A DNA stretch of 64,000 nt from positions 21,929,501 through 21,993,500 of the forward strand of contig JAIVEN010000015.1 of assembly GCA_026686845.1 (NCBI GenBank), read 5' to 3'. The notes under the pieces are model-generated. The model saw only the letters and a program-made list of their open reading frames with translations, was not told where the DNA came from and searched no databases. Source of the DNA: Adenanthera pavonina. Its lineage: Eukaryota > Streptophyta > Magnoliopsida > Fabales > Fabaceae. Shown piece by piece: positions 25,501 to 40,500 of this stretch. Within the stretch, counting starts at the first letter, position 1; every line of letters begins with the position of its first letter. The position numbers and the translations under genes were made by a program.

Positions 25501-28500
25501 AGTGGTAGGTGCAGACCCACAAATGATTTTCAATTATATGTTTGACACATCTGTTCATGCAAAAACCTCTTTGGCTTGAAGGGTAGACAAAGCAAGTGAT
25601 AGTGTTGAGGTTGATCAATTTATGAAAATTAATTTAGTTTGTGGTTGGACTCTTGACTTCTGTATTTCTGGAAAAGATTTTGGCTATAAAAAATTTAGTT
25701 GTATGTGATTGTGTTTGACTTCCTTATTCCAGGGAAAGATTTTGGCTTGCCTGAATGAGTACTGAAAGAAACATTGGAGCTTCATGATAATGCTTACTTT
25801 CTGTGCTTTTCAATTTTGCATTAATTTTTTCCCCATTGGATGGGATAGTGAGTACATAACTGTGGTGTCTAATTGTGTTTTCTGAATTTAATAGCAGTAC
25901 TAATTCTTAACTGAAGTTTCTATGTCAACTTTATTGATAAACTATCTGGGGCTTTTTGGAATTTGAACTGTCGTATGATACAAATTTCCATTTTTTTAGG
26001 CAATTGAACTCTTCTTTTTTAATGCAACAGATGAGATGGGTTTGGGAAAAACTGTTGAACTTCTTGCTTGCATCTTTGCTCATCGGAGATCGGCACATGA
26101 AACTGACATTCTTGTTGATTTGGAGTTGCAAGTTAATGGGGATCATAAGGTCAATTTTAAAAGACTCAAAAGAGATCGTGTGGAGTGTACATGTGGAGCT
26201 GTTAGTGAAAGTCCCAAATATAAAGGTCTATGGGTTCAGTGTGACATTTGTGATGCTTGGCAACATGCAGATTGTGTTGGTTATTCTCCTAAAGGAAAAG
26301 CACTGAAATCAAAACAGGGATCTGAAAGCAAGAAATTTAAGACCACCATAGCTGTAAGGGATGGGGAATATGTGTGCCAAATATGCTCTGAACTAATACA
26401 AGCTACTGAATCTCCTATTGCTTCTGGTGCCACTCTTATTGTTTGTCCAGCTCCTATTTTGCCCCAATGGCATGATGAAATTATCCGGTATAGTTTTTTC
26501 TTGATTGCTAATCATGAATCTTGGAATCTACTTAGAATGCTGATTCAATTTTGTATTTAATTGATAGTTAATATCTTCAAAGAAAGAAAAGGAAGTCATG
26601 CTAATGTCAATCTATGTTGCATATAAACAGGAGCACTGGAAACTAAAAAATGTATGAAATACAAATTAAACTGCATGTAACAACCAAGGATAAAATATTC
26701 TAAAGAATATACTTTTTGTGAGAGGCAATTATTAGCTGGTGTAAGCAAAAAACCATGTTTTAAACTCCAAAGGCACAGCCAAGTTGTGCTTGTGGTTGAA
26801 CGGCATAATTATGTAAATTTACTTGAAGCGTTTTTCACTTATAAAGAATAGAAGGAAAATAAATTGTGTATGTGACTCCTATGATGTTGCTGGATGTTAC
26901 TCTTGATGGTGAGCAAGGCAGTATGCATTGAGTATGAGATATTTTATGGTGCACTTAAGTGGGTTGGCACTTTCACCCCAATAGTTAGCTTTCGAGGGAG
27001 GATTCCCCATCTCGTGCCTATCAACTCTTTAATCAACTTGTGTGATGGTTGTGTGCTTACCATGCCCTGTGGTGTCCCCAGCCATCACTTGCAGAAAATA
27101 GAACCATGAGGAAAGGCATCTGCAATATGGGTGATTGTGTTTTCTCTATTAATATATCATGACTTAGTTAATGAACTTGTTAAAATGTTTGAGTAGATCT
27201 TGATTTCCAGTCTAATTGGTATAGAGCAACATGCTTGCAGCCATGTAGGATTTGTGATTTGGTTAGTGGTCTACTAGTACAGTAGTACTAGACAATGAAA
27301 GAAATTTACAACCTTTTTATTGATTTACAACATTGGCATAATATAAATGTCAGGGACGCCTGAATGTTTTAAATGCATAGATGGATTATGTTCCTTTTAT
27401 CATTACATAGAATAGAACATGTCTTGCAAGTTATCTTGGAAGTGAGGGATTGAACATGTAAATTGAGTTCAGATTCTTTTTTGGGAAAAAAATGATCATT
27501 CTTCGAGACATGCAATATTTTGGGAAAAAATTATCATTCTTCTAGGCATGCAATATTCTTCAATTTCGTTTCATGATGCAGTTGTACTTTTATTAACTAT
27601 TAGCTAATTTTTCAGTCATACACGTCCGGGCTCCTTGAAAACTTATGTTTATGAAGGCGTGCGAGACACATCTTTCACCAATACATCTATGGTGAATATC
27701 AGTGAACTTGCCTCTGCTGACATTGTATTAACAACATATGATGTACTTAAGGAGGATTTATCTCATGACTTCGATAGGCATGAAGGTGATCGTCACTTTT
27801 TGAGATTTCAGAAAAGGTTTGCTGTAAATTGTGTCATACTTCTCCCTTTTCTGTTGTATGTACTTTCTGATGTATTTCCTTATCTATATAAGAGTGGCAA
27901 CTCTAGTTTAAAATCAAGGTTTGGATCACCAACAGGTACTGAGCATGTGCGGATTGTGGCCCAAAAAAACAAAAAGTTCTAAATATTTCCTTTATAGCAA
28001 ACCTTGAATTTGATTGTGGCAAAAAAAAAAAGTTCTATATGTTCCTTATGTCCCCAATAATTCTGCTTAATTATTTTTTCTTGAAGATTAGTGCCCGTTT
28101 GGTTTTCAGTTAGTTAAAAATGAATTTTGGTAAAATTGATTTTGCAACTTAGTTATGATAAAAATTGGTTTTAGACTAACATTTTTATGTTTGGATGATT
28201 TATTTGAAAATTGGTTTTGACAAACTCATAATTTTCCTCTAAATTGAGCTTAAATTCTATCTCATGGTTAATTTAATTTCCTTGGACTAAAATTTAATCT
28301 GCATTTATTTAATTGGGAACATAGTCTATCTGATATAACATTTTCTTATTGGTCATGGTCTATATAGATTAAAATTTTGGGGGGACATTTTGGTTATTAG
28401 ATAGAAGAAATTTTATGAGAATTTTATTTTTCCAGATTCACTATTTTTTCTCATTTTTATTGATCTATTTTTGTCTTACTTCTTTTCAAATCTCGTTGGA

Positions 28501-31500
28501 GCCAACGAAAAAGCAACATTGGAGTTATTTCAGCCTCAACTCTATTTACTGTCTAAATCAATTCTCCAACGTGATCCATTTGACACACCAAACATCCACT
28601 TTAAAATTAAAACTTGGTTTTGTGGTCAAACTCATTTTTGGAAGTGAAACCAAGCAGAGCCTTAATATCTTTGACTTTTACTGCTTTTTTTCCACTTGGT
28701 ACTGGTTACCAATTTATTTATGTTTCTTTTATTAAAAAATAAATGGACTATGTTATACCCTAGTCCTCTTTTGGTTTAAGAGATATACCATTTAGAGAGA
28801 ACGGGAGAATTTATGACTACTTAGTTGCTAGTATTTTGGCTGATTACATCTGTTGGCATCAGAAAGGAAAACCTTTCTTCAATATATGTGTATTTATGAT
28901 TTTTGCAATATTTTATTTAGGTACCCAGTTGTCCCAACTCTTCTTACCAGAATATACTGGTGGAGAGTTTGTCTGGATGAAGCTCAAATGGTGGAGAGTA
29001 ATGCTGCAGCTGCCACTGAAATGGCTCTGCGGCTCAATGCAAAGTATCATTGGTGCATTACTGGAACCCCCATTCAGCGAAAGCTTGATGACTTGCATGG
29101 ATTATTACGATTCCTTAAGGCTAGTCCTTTTGATATTTACCGTTGGTGGACTGATGTTATTCGGGATCCTTATGAGGTATTTATATGTTATTCAATTTTT
29201 TTATTTAATGATTGTTAATTGAATTTCCCTGCTACTTATGCTTGTACATTGCATGTGTTATTGACTTATAGTGTTGCTCTATACTTTTGCAGAAGGGCGA
29301 TATTGGAGCTATGGAATTTACACATAAAATCTTCAAACAAATCATGTGGCGCTCTTCAAAAGAACATGTTGCAGATGAGTTGCAGCTTCCTTCTCAGGAG
29401 GAGTGCCTCACTTGGCTCACTCTCTCACCAGTAGAAGAGCATTTTTACCAAAGGCAACATGAAACTTGTGTTAACTATGCTCATGAAATTATTGAAAGTT
29501 TGAGAAATGACATTCTTAATAGAAGTGTCCCAGGTTGTAATGCTATTTTGTGTGGCATTTTTTATAAAAACATTTGAAAACAATATGAATCTGTGGTGAT
29601 AATTAATCTTGAAATATTTCATGCTGCTTCCAGGTTCTGTTTCTTCAGATGACTTTTCTGATTCTTTCATCACTCACAGAGAGGCGGGGAAGCTATTGAA
29701 TGCTCTGCTGAAGCTTCGCCAGGCTTGTTGTCACCCACAGGTTGGAAGCTCTGGGTTGCGCTCTCTGCAGCAGTCACCCATGACCATGGAGGAAATACTG
29801 ATGGTGTGTTACTTGTTGAGGTCTTTGACAAGATTTCACATACTCTTTACAATGATCCTTTCAATTGACATGTATTTAATTCTGTAGGTTCTTATAAGTA
29901 AGACTAAGATAGAAGGTGAGGAAGCTCTCAGGAGGTCAGTTGTTGCTTTAAATGGACTTGCTGCTATAAGCATAATGCAGAAGAATTTTTCTCAAGCAGC
30001 ATTGATGTACAATGAAGCACTGACTTTGGCTGAAGAGCATTCAGAAGATTTCCGCTTGGATCCTTTGTTAAATATTCACATTCATCATAATCTGGCTGAA
30101 ATACTGCCACGAACTACAAACATTTCCCTTAAGCTTCCCTGCAAAGGAAGGCAGTTCTCTAAAACTTTGCATCTTAAGACAAAAAGAAAACATACTCTTG
30201 AAAAGGTTGATTATTGTTTTGTTAAGAAGAAGAAAGGAAATGACTCTGATGATATATATTTCAAAATGACTTCTGGAGAACCATTGAATGTTACATCTAG
30301 CTTTTCAGACAATGACTTAAATCAGTATCAGGAATTTGATGATGCATCTATCAGTTCTTTACAATTTTTGATAGCAGAATGTGAAGATGCAAAACAGAAA
30401 TACTTATCTGTCTTCAGTTCAAAGCTATCTGCTGTCCAACAGGAGTTTCAAAAAGCTTATTTGCAGGTACGTTTTTTATGGAACTTCATTTTAAATTATA
30501 TTTATTTACTTATGTCATTTTAGAACGGCATTCATTTTTGTTAAAACCGAATTTGGTAAATCCTGTCCAGAATCGTGTAATTTTAAATTTCATATTTCCT
30601 GTGGAAACTAAAGCTCTACTAAGAAATTGTTCCAGGAGCTCAGATACCCAAGATTGCATTCAATTAAACTAATTTAGACACTGTCTGAGCCAACAGTTTT
30701 GTTTTGGCCTGAGTTTGAGCCAATAGTTTAAATCTCTAACAATTCCTTTCACCATCTGACTAGGAGTGATCATGAGTAGGGTATGAGTATGTTACTACAG
30801 TGTCCATCTCCAGTTCCTTATTTAGTGGGTAAAAAATTTCTTATTCATATTGAACCTTTGAATCCCAAACTCGGACACTTTCATCTGGCAAACTTAAAAA
30901 ATGAACAAGTTTTTCTCATGTTGAGATTCATTACATAAAATATGTTCATTTAAAAATCACAAAAAGTATAAAATCTCTTAAACAACTATAACATTTGTCA
31001 AAGCTGTAGAATGCTATTTGGATGGCATATTAATTCAATTAAATAAATCAACAAATGCATAGTATGTGTCTAAAGTAGGGTGAGTGTCATACTTCTCGGA
31101 CCCAAGTGAGTAAATTTTACAAGCATCTATAGGGTCTAGGTATGATGCCCATCCCTATTTGTCTGAGTGACTTCTTGTTACAACAGACCCCAACACCTCT
31201 ATGTAAGGTTATTCTACGGCTTTGAAGTAACAATAACAACAACAACAACAATAACAACATTAACCTTATCCTACTAAATGGAGTCTGTTCATGGCTCATA
31301 TAATGCTAATGAACTCTATCAAACACTATCTCTTTAAATAAATGATTTATCGAGAGGTTCCGCCTAATAATCTTCTTTAGTATTCTTCTTGATCTTCCCT
31401 TACACCTTTTGATAGGGCTCAAAGTCATTTCGTATCTTTCCATTCTTATATGACCACATATCCATATTAATATTCTTATCTCTGCTACTTCCATCTTATA

Positions 31501-34500
31501 CTCTTGTTGCTTTTTCAAAGCCCAACATTCACTGACATGTAGCATCATTGGCCTTATGGCATAATCACGTTTGCCTTGGTTCCTTTAGATCATTTCTTGG
31601 AAAACTGTTCACATGTATGTGCATTTTCTTTGCATTAAAAAGAAATGAATTAGATGTGCCACATGTCTTGGTTCACTTTTGATGCCAAGCAAATTTATAT
31701 GACTGACATAATGTTATACTAAATGAAACTGTGCTGTCTTGTGATATTTTACTTTCATAGTCAGTGAGAATATTCGTGGGTTTATTCTGGTTAGCAGATT
31801 TTTCTATTCCATCTTATATGACATTTGAAGCTTTTGGTAGGTTTGCAATTCATATGGTGACAGTACAAATGAGCCTACAATTTGGTGGTTAGAAGCGCTT
31901 CATCATGCTGAGCAGAACAAGGATTTTTCCAATGAGTTGCTTAGGAAGATTGAAGAAGCAATTGCAGGAACTTTAAATTCAAATACACCAAGAGTTACTG
32001 CTCGGTCAGTGATGCTTCAACTTTGTACAACTATTAATTACTGCTGTTTTAAAATAATGTGTATCTTTCCTGTTTTTAAATTATGTTTTATCAAATATCT
32101 TACATCACTGTAAAAGTTGCTGAACATTGTAATACAGAAAAAACTAACACGAATAGCACATATAGATCCATCTCTAATCATGTAAGTGCAATTATAATAT
32201 TAGAGGGATCCTGGAAATAAGACATCCTAGGTAAATCTAATGTCCCCAGCTCAACACCAACATTTCACCTTCACTTTTTCTTTTTAACAGTGAAACAAAA
32301 AAGGCTGTGTGGGGCTATCGGCCTTGGAGGCACTCCTTGGGTGTTACTATTTTAGTCAATATCCATGATGGAACCTCTACTAGAGTAGCAGTACAAGAAA
32401 TGCCTTCTTTGCCAGCTTGGGTCCTTTGGGGCCTAGCCACAGGATTGGCCTTCCCTCATGGTGGCCCAACCATAGACTGACCTCCCACCCCTGAGGCATA
32501 GTGGTCACAAGCTAGTGGTGGGCATAATCTCTTCCCTTGCTTCTTGAGCCTATGACCTCGAGGCCACCAAGTCCTGTGGAAGTGAGCCTTTACTGCTAAA
32601 CCCCAATTTGTAGTTGTGGCATCCTTACTTTTCCTGTACTAGTTTTTTGTTCCTCCTCCAAAGAGAAATTCTTTCTCGTTTTTATTACAAACCTCCACAA
32701 CCATTTCTCTAAATGTAATTTCTTTCTGCCCCTCTCCTTCTACAGCTTTGTTCAAAGCCAAGTTGAATTCTGGTTTCAAGGAAATAGAAAAATATTTTTT
32801 GTTCTTGTTGTGCATAGTTCTAACAATAAAATGTCTTTCTCATCTAAAAAAAAAAATAATAAATGTCCTTCAATCTGCCAAACACTTCCTACCATTTTAA
32901 TTTCCTGATTAATCTGATAGATTTACGTTAACTGGTCGTTAAGTAGAGGTTGTAGCAGCAGGATATACTGCAAGGAATCTAGGATGGTTTGCAGCTGTTA
33001 TCTTGGTGTTCCATCTGCATTAGAATTTAACTTTATCTCACTGGGAGAGTTATCCCCATTTGGGCTCAACAATGATTGGGACTAACCCAGTAGTACTAGA
33101 TATCAGATAATTATATAAAAAAGAATTTAACTTTATTTACCATTTACAATCACATGACATTCAGAAGTGATTTGCCTTTGCAAAATGTGATATGAAAATT
33201 TTCTTAGATTTTGATGAATAACAATCTTGTAAATTTAAGTATTTAACTATATGCTCAGTGACTGAGTATCACTTTTGGTTCAGTTTCCGAAGTATACTCT
33301 CCTTGAAGTATCAAATCCAGACCGGTTTGGATCAATTAGAAGCTTCTAGGAAAGTGCTACTTGATCGAATCTTAGAAATTGAACAGACTATGGACAAACC
33401 AAAAGAAGAGGACATTGAACGAGTGGGTAAATGTCGAAATTGCCAACCTAATTCTGATGGTCCACCTTGCATTTTGTGTGAACTTGATGAATTATTTCAG
33501 GTTTGCTATTGAGTTTGTCTGTTAATTTGATTCCTCATGTGGCAGCTCGTGCAATATACTCTCACAGTTGATTTTGACATCCAGGATTATGAAGCAAGGC
33601 TCTTTGTTCTAAAGAATGAACGTGGTGGGATAATTTCTTCCGCCAAGGAGGCAGTAGATTTGCAGAAGAAAAATTTTGCACTGAATCGTTTCCTTTCAAA
33701 GTTATCACAATCTAATCACAGTTCAAAAACATCTGATAATGACTATGAAGAATCAAAAAAAAGAAATGTTGGAGAAAGAGTTGTGGTTAGTTGCTTTTAA
33801 TTGATTAAACTTGTAAAGTCCTCAAAATAATGGGTCTGAAAATCTTTTGGCTTTCACGAAAACAATGCTTATTTCCCCCTCTCTTGCTCTTCTTCAGTTT
33901 TTGACGGGCAGATGTGGATTGCATATAGCTCTACCCTTTTCTTTATTGGTCACAAAACTGAGTCCCGAATTGTACAGCAACAAAATAATGACTAGAAAAT
34001 ACTAAACGTTCAACATTATGGACGTTGATGAAGGCCTGTCATTCATTGTTATTAGTTATTACTATGATCTACGGTTCTAGGCTCTTTTAGTTGATAAGTA
34101 ATATGCTGGATTTTCATGTGAACCGTTGTTGATGCTGTAATCTAACCACATTTTTTTGCTAGTTTCATTGTGATTGCTGTCCTCTTTTTTCCTGGCTATA
34201 TATTATATGATTTAGTAAAACTTTTGGTGATTTTAATTCCTGATTTGTAGAATATATATATTGTAGAATATATATATATATATATATTCTACAATACACT
34301 TTGTATCTCCAGTGCATGATGTCAGCTAGTTCAGTATGACTTTCTTAATTATCCAACATTCGCTTACCATGTAAAATTTTTGCAGTCTTCCACAGAAAAT
34401 TGTACCATTAAACCTCATAACTGTCCATATTCTTTGCCATTTTATATTTGGGTTCAAGGTCAAGACACTTACACCCTGTCAAATTGAGTTGCCTTAGACC

Positions 34501-37500
34501 ATAAATGATGATATTTTAATTTCTCACTTTTGACAATCAGTTTGGCACTTCAAATATGGGCACATTTTTCTGACCTTTCATATTGTATTGTTGGGTTATT
34601 ACTTAATAGGTTTCAAGATCAGCGTCTCAATTGGAAATTATTCTTGGCGTTTTAAAGAACTATTGCAAAGCTCGGTTGGGAAGGGATAGTGTTTCAGCAG
34701 CCACCAAACATTTACATATTTTTGAGGTATAGTAAGAACAGATGCTATACATATTCATTGCTGAATTGCCTCATAGGATTCCGCAAGAAAAAATTCTTTT
34801 TAGGAAAGCTTCTCTCCCCACCTCCTCCCAACCAACACCCCACCTTGCCCCCTCCCCCCTTTTCCACACAGAGAGAGAGAGAGTGAGAGTTGTATCAGAA
34901 GAATGGTGGAGCTTAGTTGACTTTATTTATACTAGCATCTTGAATTCACTGAAATCTTATCATATGCTCTTTGATCTTAAAGGGAATGCGAAAGGAGTTT
35001 GGCCATGCAAGGTCTTTGGCTTTAGCCCAAGCTCAATATCTGCGTGCCCATGACGAAATCAAGATGGCAGTTTCCCGGTTGCACCTAAAGGCAAATGAAA
35101 ATGACAAGTCTCTTGATGCTTTAGGTGAAAATGAATTACCTGCAGCAAGTTCAAACTTCTCCCATGATAAGTTTATGTCTCTGGCCTTATTGTCACAGAT
35201 AAAAGGAAAACTTCGCTACTTAAAGGTATGGAGAAATATCTTCACAATTTCTTCCATATAAAGCTAATATTTATTCATTAGATGCTACATTTTCAGCAAT
35301 CAAAATTTATTCTACTTGAACAATTAATGGCGACTGTTGAAGCCTAGCATATATTATTTGATTCTGGTGGATATCTTCAGGGACTAAATATTTTCATTAC
35401 TTGATCTTTATGAATTGTCAGATGGAAGTCATTCATGGAAAATTTTGTGATGTAAAGCAATAAAGGGAAAGGGGAGTGAGAAGGAGAAAGGAGGGAGAAA
35501 TAGAAAGTAAGGAGGAAGAAGTAGAAGTTGAGGGAGAAATATACGGCAAATGCTCAAATCTTGTTCAATTCATAAGAAAGGTCTAACAATTGAAGAAACC
35601 CTAGGGCTATTTATAGAGCCTTATGTACAATTATTTGAAATAATAGTAGTCTAAACTTAATCTAATCCTAAAAAATAAAAGATAAATAGTAATAAATCAT
35701 AAGAGATAAGATAAAATAAAATCTAATTAAATCTAAATGATAATCTAGGTATCCTACTAAAATAACTTTATTTAAAAATCCTAATTATCTTAAAATAAAA
35801 GATAAAATAATCCAAATCCCATTTCCCATCACTTGGTTGTTAACTTCTTGATGTAGGACAAGAGGAAAGAGAGGGAGGGAAGGGAAGAAAGGAGGGCGAA
35901 AAGGAAAGAAGGCCCTGGACGGAAAAAAGAGGGGGGGGGGGGGGAGGGGGTGTGTTGGGGTGAAGGTGGAGATATAGGGGGAGAGAGCTTATGGCAAAAT
36001 ACTTCTCAATAGAGCTCTAAGTATAAATATTAAAGTAGTAATAAGTTAAACCTTAATAAAATAAGATAAAACCTTATTTAAACTTATAGTAAAAGAAAGC
36101 ATAATAGGAAACAAAATAAAGTCACAAGAATAAATTACTGAAATATTAAATAAATCTTTTTCTAATTTCCCATCACTTCCTATTCAAGTTTTCAGTTTTT
36201 GTTGTTTTTTCTTGTTATTAGTGACCATCTCTTTTTCTTTTACAAACCGTGTAAATAGTAAAAATGAGTCAAAAGTATCTAGGACTTCTCTTGCAAATAT
36301 ATATTATATTGGCTAGTTTTGCATTAATAATTCATGTAGCTCAGTCTTCATTTCAATTTCTGATTTTGTACTGGACTTATTAGTATCAGAATTCAGCTTA
36401 ATTTTGTTTGATTTTTCATCTAGATTGGAAGGCTTTCTGTTTTAGCATTGTTTTCTTTGTTTTCTTTTTTATAGATTCCTTTGTCAGTACAGCTTTTATC
36501 ATTTTTGTTGATTTTAGTTAATGATCAACCTAAATGTTCTACCTCTCAGTTTTGTCATTGTTGGAGCATGCATCCTTGAGTCACGTGTATAGAACGTGTT
36601 GACCAAGTTAATTAGTTGTTTTAGCAAGCTTTTAATTGTAGTTTATTGCTTTCTAGCATTTCTGCTTGTGCGCCTCTTTTGTTTCCTATTATGGTTGGGA
36701 TCTGAATGGTAGAATTGTTACTACCTATGCTATATGAAGTGGTCTGTCTTCCTAATAATAAAGGAGATTTCTCTAAAGTTTCTGATTTTTCTACGTCATC
36801 TCTAATCTGCCTATAAAATTAACTGGTCATCTTTTCAATTCAATTGATTTTCCTCACAGGATTACATAGAATGTATGATTTTTTTTCTCCTTGGGACATT
36901 TAACCAGAATTGAATATTTTTTTAGGGTTTGGTACAATTGAAACAACAGCCATTGAAACGTCCTGAAAGTTCTTCAGTCACTCATGAGACTACTGCAATG
37001 TCAAATTTTACAGAAGAGAAGGGCGCACCTGCATCTAAAGCTGATGAGGATTCGTGCCCAGTTTGCCAAGAAAAGCTAGGCAGCCAGAAAATGGTTTTTC
37101 AGTGTGGGCATATTACATGTTGTAAATGTAATTACTTAACGACCCAACTTTATGATATCATCTTTTACTTGTTTCCAGTTACAGGGACCTGCATAATACT
37201 TGTGTTGAAATTCTGTAGTCACCATGTTTGCGTAACGTAGAAAGCCTCTCTTGTCCACTCATTGTTAATGAACTTTTTTGCAAGCACAGAGATGTTAAGT
37301 ATAATTTATATTACATATTTTGCCCAGACTTGAAGTAATGCAAAGTGCTTTGCTTGTTGATAGCCTTACGATTAGCATTTTTTGCCTATGAAATAAATCA
37401 TATATATTTCTGGCCTAACTATGCTTCTATCTTCTACAGGTTTATTTGCTATGACTGAGCAAAGGCTTCAAGATAGCAAGTTTCATAAATGGGTGATGTG

Positions 37501-40500
37501 CCCAACATGTCGACAGCACACTGATTTTGGAAACATTGCTTATGCTGTTGATGCACAGAATGAATCTTTCAAAACTTCTGTGCTGCAGAGTGCTGACAGC
37601 AGCCAGAAATGTGAATCACCCATCAGTGTTAAAGGTTCCTACGGAACTAAGGTATTTTTTTTTTTTAACAACTAATCTAATTGTTTCCCTCTGTAGATTT
37701 TCAGAAATTTCGATGTTCTGGGGTAATTATTCGTGAGAGTGAATTAGTACAATTTTAAAGGGATGAAACCACCCTGTGCCGGCATTTGAGTCCCACAAAA
37801 ATAGCTATGAAAAATTTAAACTAAAGCTATCATATCTTAACCGAAAATACAAGGAAAAGATAAATACAAATGAAAGATTAAATATAACTCAAACAGTAAC
37901 AACCAGATAAGGCCAAACTGAATCACTAAGTTTAACATGCTAACAGGAGATGCATTAAGCATAGTGCCATGCTAAATAAAAAGGGTGGTCTATCATGTGC
38001 CTCAATTAAAATAGACATATGCTAACCAACACCCTCAGATATATGCATCCTTGTTTTTCAACCTACACTCTTGTTTACACTTCGGGAATCTACTTGCAGC
38101 ATCTTGCTTCTGCGCTCGCCTGTTTATAATTCTACACAAGATTTCTGTGCATATAGAATTAAACTTACATGCTTTTAGCAATATCCAGTTGCCCCACCAA
38201 AATAGAATAGCCCATGTATTAGCTGTACGATGCATGCTAGTGAAGTATCATACTGTAATACCTTTTAAATTTGCATCTGGTGTCTCATTGCCTTGTTATA
38301 TGTGTTGACGTATTTCTATTTACTAAATAAATAAACTAGTGATTTAGTAATAGGTAGGAAATTGATTATGGTTGGAAAAAAAAATCACAATCCTATTTAA
38401 GTAATTTCTTTAAGCTTAATAAAAGAACAAAATTTGTCAACAAAAAAATAATGAAAATATTTTTTCTTTAAAGATTCTTTATAAAATTAAGAGAAATAAC
38501 TAGCTCAAGCTGTAAAGAGAAAATAAACATTTGAAATTTGAGATTATCTTTGAACAAAGTGTGAAGATAAATTTCAGGACTTTTCTGGTATGTATCCGTA
38601 TGTCTAACCTTTTAATCTTAAATTTATGTCCATAAAAGCTGGAAATTTAGATCTAGATGATATGTATAACAGTATGTTTGTCAATATATTAGTGTAGGGA
38701 GGACTTGGTCAATGTAATGAACTTAGGTTTCAATCTGAATATCACTTGCGGTAAGGATGAAATTTCAAGATTCTTTCCAGAAAAGGAGGCTTCTTTTTTT
38801 TTTAATGATTTAATTTTAATCCGTATTTATTATAGGATGAGTATCATTATTCATGTTACATCCAACACACATCATGAATTTATATTGGTTTGCATAACTT
38901 ACATTTATCCGCTCTTTCTTGGTTTTGGGTGTTTTGAAGATTGAAGCAGTCACAAAAAGAATCTTGTGGATCAAGTCTACGGACCCTAAAGCGAAAGTCC
39001 TTGTATTTTCTAGTTGGAATGATGTTCTTGATGTATTGGAACATGCTTTTGCTGCCAATGACATCACCTACATTCGGATGAAAGGAGGCAGGTTAGATAA
39101 GCTATCCAACAGTTTATATTTCCGTATATTTATGTATTTATGCGGGACTTGGAGAAGAGATTTATAAAGAAAAATTATAGCAGGAATAAGGAGAGAAGAA
39201 ACTATTTATATGATTAGACAATAATAAACTGAAAATATATCTTCGCTGTACTTACGAGTCATAGAAAATTTCAATTTTATTAGGAAAAGAAACCCCAAGT
39301 GTGAAGAGATACTGTATTATTTACTGGTATTTTTAATTTGATAGATCGAAAGATAAAATCCTTATTGCCTCTCAGATGTTCTTGTACATTATTAGGTACG
39401 TTTTCTAAATCATTAAGCTTATGCTACAATCAGTAATTGTTTGAAATTTAATAAACAACTTACTCCTAATCTAAAAACTTATCTTTTGATAATTGTTACC
39501 CATATACTATTCCATAAATTTGCCTCAAGAACGTGTACCCTTCTATGGATGGTTAATAACCTTCATTTAGGTTAATCAATTAGCCTCTTGGTTTCTTATG
39601 CTCATGCTATTCTGGTTTTGAATTTCTGAGTTCAGAAAATCACATGTTGCCATCAGTCAATTTAGAGGACAGCAGAGTGACAAAAAAGGATGTAGCAACT
39701 TAATATCCCAGGAATCAACATCAAAATTTGTTCAGGTTTTATTAATTTTGATTCATCATGGAGCCAATGGCCTCAATCTTCTGGAAGCACAGCATGTGGT
39801 CCTTGTGGAGCCATTACTCAATCCTGCGGCTGAAGCACAAGCAATCAGTCGTGTACACCGTATTGGACAGAAAAATAAGACTCTCATTCATCGATTCATT
39901 GTAAGTGAGGCATTCTTAACAAGCAATTATACATGCAGTGAGCATGTTATGTGTTTTCTTTCTCCTCCTTTCCTCCTCTCCTCTCTTTCTTTCTGCTCCC
40001 TTATTGTGTGTTTATTGCACACCAACTCAATCGTCACTAATTATCTTACATCTACCATGGATCATTCTCAAATGAGTGTTTGTCTTGACCTGAAAAATGA
40101 TTTCTGGAGAGGCCTTGCTCCTTTGAGAACATTGAATTTTCTATCCCATTATTAAGCAAATTTTTTTTTAATATTCTACCTATTGCTCATCAGTAATTAT
40201 TGTTTCAAAAGTTGCTTTATCGGTTTATCCTGCTAACAATTAGCAAAGGAGACCATGGAGTCAGTACCTGTTTCATTATCATTGTTCAGAAATTTTAAAT
40301 TCAGTTTTCCAAGTTCATTTTATTCTAAAGTATTAGCTAGGGATGTTCACTTTGGCCTGTAACCCAGTCCTGGCTGTTCACTTCGAGTTGGGTGAAATGA
40401 CAGTTTAAAATAAAAATCGTCTCATCTTCTTGAATGTATTTGTAAATGAAAATCATTAAACTAGCTCTGCTTTAATGTCAGCACTTTCTTGCTTCCGTAC

